A DNA stretch of 64,000 nt from Succinivibrionaceae bacterium (GTDB lineage Bacteria; Pseudomonadota; Gammaproteobacteria; Enterobacterales; Succinivibrionaceae). A program made the position numbers and the translations under genes. The stretch spans positions 1 to 64,000 of the forward strand of contig JAEEOK010000091.1 in NCBI GenBank assembly GCA_016284235.1, in the 5' to 3' direction. Under the pieces are notes generated by a model. The model was given only the letters and a program-made list of their open reading frames with translations, made no database searches and was not told the origin of the DNA. This document shows positions 60,610 to 64,000 of this stretch, one piece after another (the first letter of the stretch is position 1; every line of letters begins with the position of its first letter).

Positions 60610-61980
60610 ATGAACAAACAGATTATCCGCGATTTTTCATACGGTCATATGTACACCTGCATTATCAGGATTCTGACGGTATGCATTCTCTTGGTTCTTC
60701 CGATAAATTCCAAAGCCGGCATACAGAACAAATGCATTGACAATTCAAAAACAGGAAGTGATCTTTCAGTCCTTAGATACTGCCGTGCTGCTACTGAAAA
60801 CACCGCATTTCAGAATTCCGATGTATATTTTACCTACGCCGAAATACTGAAAAAATCAATAAACAGAATGCCTCCCAATCAGGAACTTGCCAAGAAATTT
60901 TACATAATGGCGGAACTTCATAATCCTGATAATTCAGGTGCATTCTTCAATCACGGTATTCTTCTTCTCCGCCAGCATAGGTACGAGGAGGCTTTGAATA
61001 TATTTCAGCATGCTGCTCAGCTGAATCATCCTGACGGAACATACCAGCTGGCAATGATGATATCAAAGGGAAGCGAAACACAGAAAAAGTCAAAGGAAGT
61101 ATTTGATTTGCTTCTTAAGGCGGCAATGCAGGGTGAACCCAGAGCGCAGGTTGCACTTCGAGATTACTACAGTTCAGGAACTCCTGAACTCAATCTGAAG
61201 GAAAGTTACTTCTGGGCTCTGGCAGCAAGCACCAACGGAGACTATCTTGCAAAATCAAACATTGAATCAAATGCAAGGAGACTGTCACAGCAGGAGCAGA
61301 TAAACCAGCAGAACAGACTGAAAGAATGGCTGGATTCCTTTGGAAACAATGAGGAAGAGTGCGTAAGACTGTACAGAATAAAAAGCATGAACGCAGCTTT
61401 CGGTTTCTGTATCAGAGCGGCAAGAAGCTCATCATCTCCGTTCATCCACGAAATAATTGGAGATCTCTATATGTCGGAAACTGCAGGAAACTCGCCAGAT
61501 ACTGCTCAGGCATCCCGCTGGTATGAAATATCAGCGTCAGAAGGCAATACCGCGGCAGCGTACAAAATAGGCACAATCTATGACCAGCAGGTCAGAGGTC
61601 TTTCCGCATCAGAGAGTCAGAAAAGAGCCTTTGAGTACTTCTCTATGTCGGCAAAAAACGACCATCAAAATGCAACACTTAAACTCGGCATCGCGTATGA
61701 ATTAGGTCGCGGCACACTAAAGAGCAGAAAAGAAGCAATAAACTGGTTTAAAAAATCTGCGCTGCTGGGAAATGAAGAGGCGGCATACAGGCTCGGATGT
61801 GCATTAAATACAGCAGGGGAATACGAAGAGTCAGTATTCTGGCTTTCTGTTGCAGACATATGGGGATACAGAACAGCATCCGCTGCTCTTAAATCAGTGC
61901 AGCGAAAACTCAGTTCGTCGAAGCTTAATGAAATTAAAGATAACGTCGATAAATTTATCTCTCGCGACCTCTCCGACTAG
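60610..61980 (+). CDS. Secreted Sel1 repeat protein
   Basis: Signal-like CIIRILTVCILLVLPINSKAG, then Sel1 units (AAYKIGTIYDQQVRGLSASESQKRAFEYFSMSA). Confidence 0.88.
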   Translation: MNKQIIRDFSYGHMYTCIIRILTVCILLVLPINSKAGIQNKCIDNSKTGSDLSVLRYCRAATENTAFQNSDVYFTYAEILKKSINRMPPNQELAKKFYIMAELHNPDNSGAFFNHGILLLRQHRYEEALNIFQHAAQLNHPDGTYQLAMMISKGSETQKKSKEVFDLLLKAAMQGEPRAQVALRDYYSSGTPELNLKESYFWALAASTNGDYLAKSNIESNARRLSQQEQINQQNRLKEWLDSFGNNEEECVRLYRIKSMNAAFGFCIRAARSSSSPFIHEIIGDLYMSETAGNSPDTAQASRWYEISASEGNTAAAYKIGTIYDQQVRGLSASESQKRAFEYFSMSAKNDHQNATLKLGIAYELGRGTLKSRKEAINWFKKSALLGNEEAAYRLGCALNTAGEYEESVFWLSVADIWGYRTASAALKSVQRKLSSSKLNEIKDNVDKFISRDLSD

Positions 61981-62060
61981 CAGAAAATGGCCGTCATTTT
62001 CTGATATGGTACAAAAACTGCATAGGATTTAGCAGAAAAAAACAAAACAAGGAACCAGTC

Positions 62061-62504
62061 ATGAAACTTAAAACTCTGATTATAGTTCTGCTGAGTCTTA
62101 TCAATATGCAGAATGCATGTGAAGCGGGAATGATCATCGGAGGCAGGAATGCCGGAACGTCTGCAATGTCAGCGGCTGCGATGAATAAAATAGACACCGA
62201 AAATCGATGCACCAATGCTATATCCAGAACAAGTTCTGAATCAGTCACGGGACTGTTCTGCCGTCTGAACGGCACAACCATGAATATATATCTTGCACTT
62301 TCAGATGAAGCTATCATGGAAATAGCCACAGATCCTAATGCGGCAGCAAATCTGTCTGCAGTCCGGCAAAATCTTCTAGCACAGTCATGCCGCAGAAACT
62401 CGATGCTGCTTCAGGGTTCCTACACCACTGTCAAATATAATCTCGTGGACAAAAGCAAAAACGAAATAGCAAGCTACACAATCCACCGCACCGAATGCAG
62501 ATAA
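62061..62504 (+). CDS. Hypothetical four-Cys secreted protein
   Basis: Signal peptide; ENRC...GLFCRLNGTTMNIYL...QSCRRNSMLLQGSYTTVKYNLVDKSKNEIASYTIHRTEC. Confidence 0.75.
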   Translation: MKLKTLIIVLLSLINMQNACEAGMIIGGRNAGTSAMSAAAMNKIDTENRCTNAISRTSSESVTGLFCRLNGTTMNIYLALSDEAIMEIATDPNAAANLSAVRQNLLAQSCRRNSMLLQGSYTTVKYNLVDKSKNEIASYTIHRTECR

Positions 62505-62570
62505 TCAATGATCAACAGATCTATCTTCTGATGATATCTGATAGAATTGCAGTGTCAGAGGGAGATTGAT

Positions 62571-63056
62571 ATGTCCAGTGATTTCACATTAAAAAGAACA
62601 GTAAGACTGCTCCTCAGCATTGGAGCAATAATCGCCGGTACTTATTTTGTTATGAACCACTATACCTCACCAGGTTCATCCGAGGGCGGGGTACCTGAAC
62701 TCACGGCAAACTGCATAAAACTGAAAAAAATTATAGTTGACGAAAATATAACCGATGTAAACTGCAGTCATGAAAATAATACAGACAGATATTTTTTCTC
62801 TGTTTCCGACGATTACAAAAGTAAGGCAGAAAAGGAATTTCCTTTCACGAAACTAGTGATAAACTGCTCTACAAGAAAGCCGCTGACAGTGGTAAAAAGA
62901 AGCAGCAGTATCAGCGATGAAGAACTGAATACCTTCATATCCGAACGAAATTTCTGTACCAGTCAGAATTTTTTTACCAACAACACTGAATACTGTTATG
63001 TGGATAAAAACAACTCACCGTTTATTACCATCAACTTTGTTGTTGATCAAAACTAA
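62571..63056 (+). CDS. Hypothetical four-Cys single-TM protein
   Basis: TM, then TANCIKLKKIIVDENITDVNCSHENNTDRYFFSV...ERNFCTSQNFF. Confidence 0.72.
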   Translation: MSSDFTLKRTVRLLLSIGAIIAGTYFVMNHYTSPGSSEGGVPELTANCIKLKKIIVDENITDVNCSHENNTDRYFFSVSDDYKSKAEKEFPFTKLVINCSTRKPLTVVKRSSSISDEELNTFISERNFCTSQNFFTNNTEYCYVDKNNSPFITINFVVDQN

Positions 63057-63100
63057 AAGTTGAATCAGATTAAACAAATCCTCAACACAAAAGGAGAAAA

Positions 63101-63550
63101 ATGAATTCTAGTATTCTGGCGCTGCCATTATTTATTGCCCTGTCGGCAGCTGTCTTCGCTGGAGAAATTAAAACATCCGAACAATCGGAACTTACAGCAA
63201 AAAGAATCAGCTCCATGTGCGAAAAAATGAAACCAACAATCTATACGAAGAATGATGTGGGAACAATAACGCGCAAGGGATGTCGCTTCAAGGATCACTC
63301 ATATACAATAATTTATGAAGTTGACGGAGATAAAAAATATGTCACAGATATGAGGGAGAGCGGTATTTTAAATCAGAATGCCAAAAACGGCGACATGGAA
63401 GAAATGAAAAGATACTGCAAATCATATGCGTGGCTCTACAGAACAGGCAATCTTGCAAAAAAAATAATAGTTGAATACCAGGATACTTCAGGCAAAATTC
63501 TGGCTTCAAAATATATAGACTTAAAAGACTGCAAACAGTTTTTAGAATAA
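63101..63550 (+). CDS. Hypothetical four-Cys secreted protein
   Basis: Signal peptide; SSMCEKMKPTIYTKNDVGTITRKGCRFKDHSYTIIYEV...RYCKSYAWLYRTGNLAKKIIVEYQDTSGKILASKYIDLKDC. Confidence 0.75.
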   Translation: MNSSILALPLFIALSAAVFAGEIKTSEQSELTAKRISSMCEKMKPTIYTKNDVGTITRKGCRFKDHSYTIIYEVDGDKKYVTDMRESGILNQNAKNGDMEEMKRYCKSYAWLYRTGNLAKKIIVEYQDTSGKILASKYIDLKDCKQFLE

Positions 63551-63619
63551 CTGACACCGATATGATTAGTGCGGCAGAATAAAACAGAGTTATAGTCATC
63601 AGACAGGGAGATTGAATTT

Positions 63620-64000
63620 ATGGCTTTACTTGAAACAGGCGAAACTGTTGCAGACTTTAAACTTATGGATCAGGAGGAAAATGAACACTCTCTTTCAGAT
63701 CTGTGCGAAAAACTGACACTGCTGTACTTCTATCCTAGAGCTATGACTCCGGGATGTACAACTCAGGCATGCATAATCAGAGATTCAAGTGCAGAAATCA
63801 GCAAAAGAGGATTGACAGTAATAGGAATAAGTTGCGACGCACCGGCAAAACTGAAGAAGTTTAAAGAAAAAGAGCACCTTGATTTCATGCTGCTTTCTGA
63901 TCCGGATCATAAAGTATGCAGCTATTTTGGAGTCTGGGGAAAGAAAAAAATGGCCGGCAGAGAATATGAGGGCATATACCGCAGCAGTTTTATTATTGAT
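63620..64000 (+). CDS. bcp: Thioredoxin-dependent thiol peroxidase (Bcp-like), truncated by the window end
   Basis: MALLETGETVADFKLMDQEE...LTLLYFYPRAMTPGCTTQACIIRDSSAEISKRGLTVIGISCD. Confidence 0.92.
   Translation, partial: MALLETGETVADFKLMDQEENEHSLSDLCEKLTLLYFYPRAMTPGCTTQACIIRDSSAEISKRGLTVIGISCDAPAKLKKFKEKEHLDFMLLSDPDHKVCSYFGVWGKKKMAGREYEGIYRSSFIID

Overview
This 64-kb window looks like a gammaproteobacterial chromosome (flagellar gene order and families such as Lgt, LemA and MshA-like pilins; the Succinivibrionaceae-type assignment is inference). About 3.2-20.5 kb is a flagellar biosynthesis cluster on the minus strand: fliE-F-G-H-[hypothetical]-I-J-[hypothetical]-K-L-M-N-O-P-Q-R-flhB. After it come a J-domain protein, LemA, Sel1-repeat proteins, a SWIM/SNF2 helicase, lgt, two MshA-like pilin paralogs, a frameshifted topoisomerase III, pseF-pseG, an ECF-like sigma factor, a zinc-ribbon/SPFH pair, tRNA-Ser(CGA), a PAS protein, BspA/DUF285-like repeat proteins and several small secreted proteins.

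Main finding: 53196-58672 is a complete 5,477-bp compound transposon. It has 37-bp perfect terminal inverted repeats and a perfect 8-bp target duplication (AAAAACAA). It carries an IS1595-family transposase (minus) and a single-chain 1,274-aa restriction-methylation-specificity protein (plus), and it is strikingly AT-rich. It interrupts a DUF285 gene. Removing the element plus one target-site copy rejoins ORFs 58636-60102 and 52308-53195 in frame into a 769-aa protein.

Other findings: a lineage-specific paralogous four-cysteine secreted protein family (44-48 kb and 62-63.5 kb); a shared N-terminal cap on the DUF285 proteins; several decayed or internally deleted IS200/IS605-like ends; a topB frameshift just before the predicted catalytic tyrosine; an AAA-ATPase-like pseudogene with one amber codon and one frameshift, next to a second fossil of the same family; and two terminator-bearing non-flagellar genes inside the flagellar cluster.
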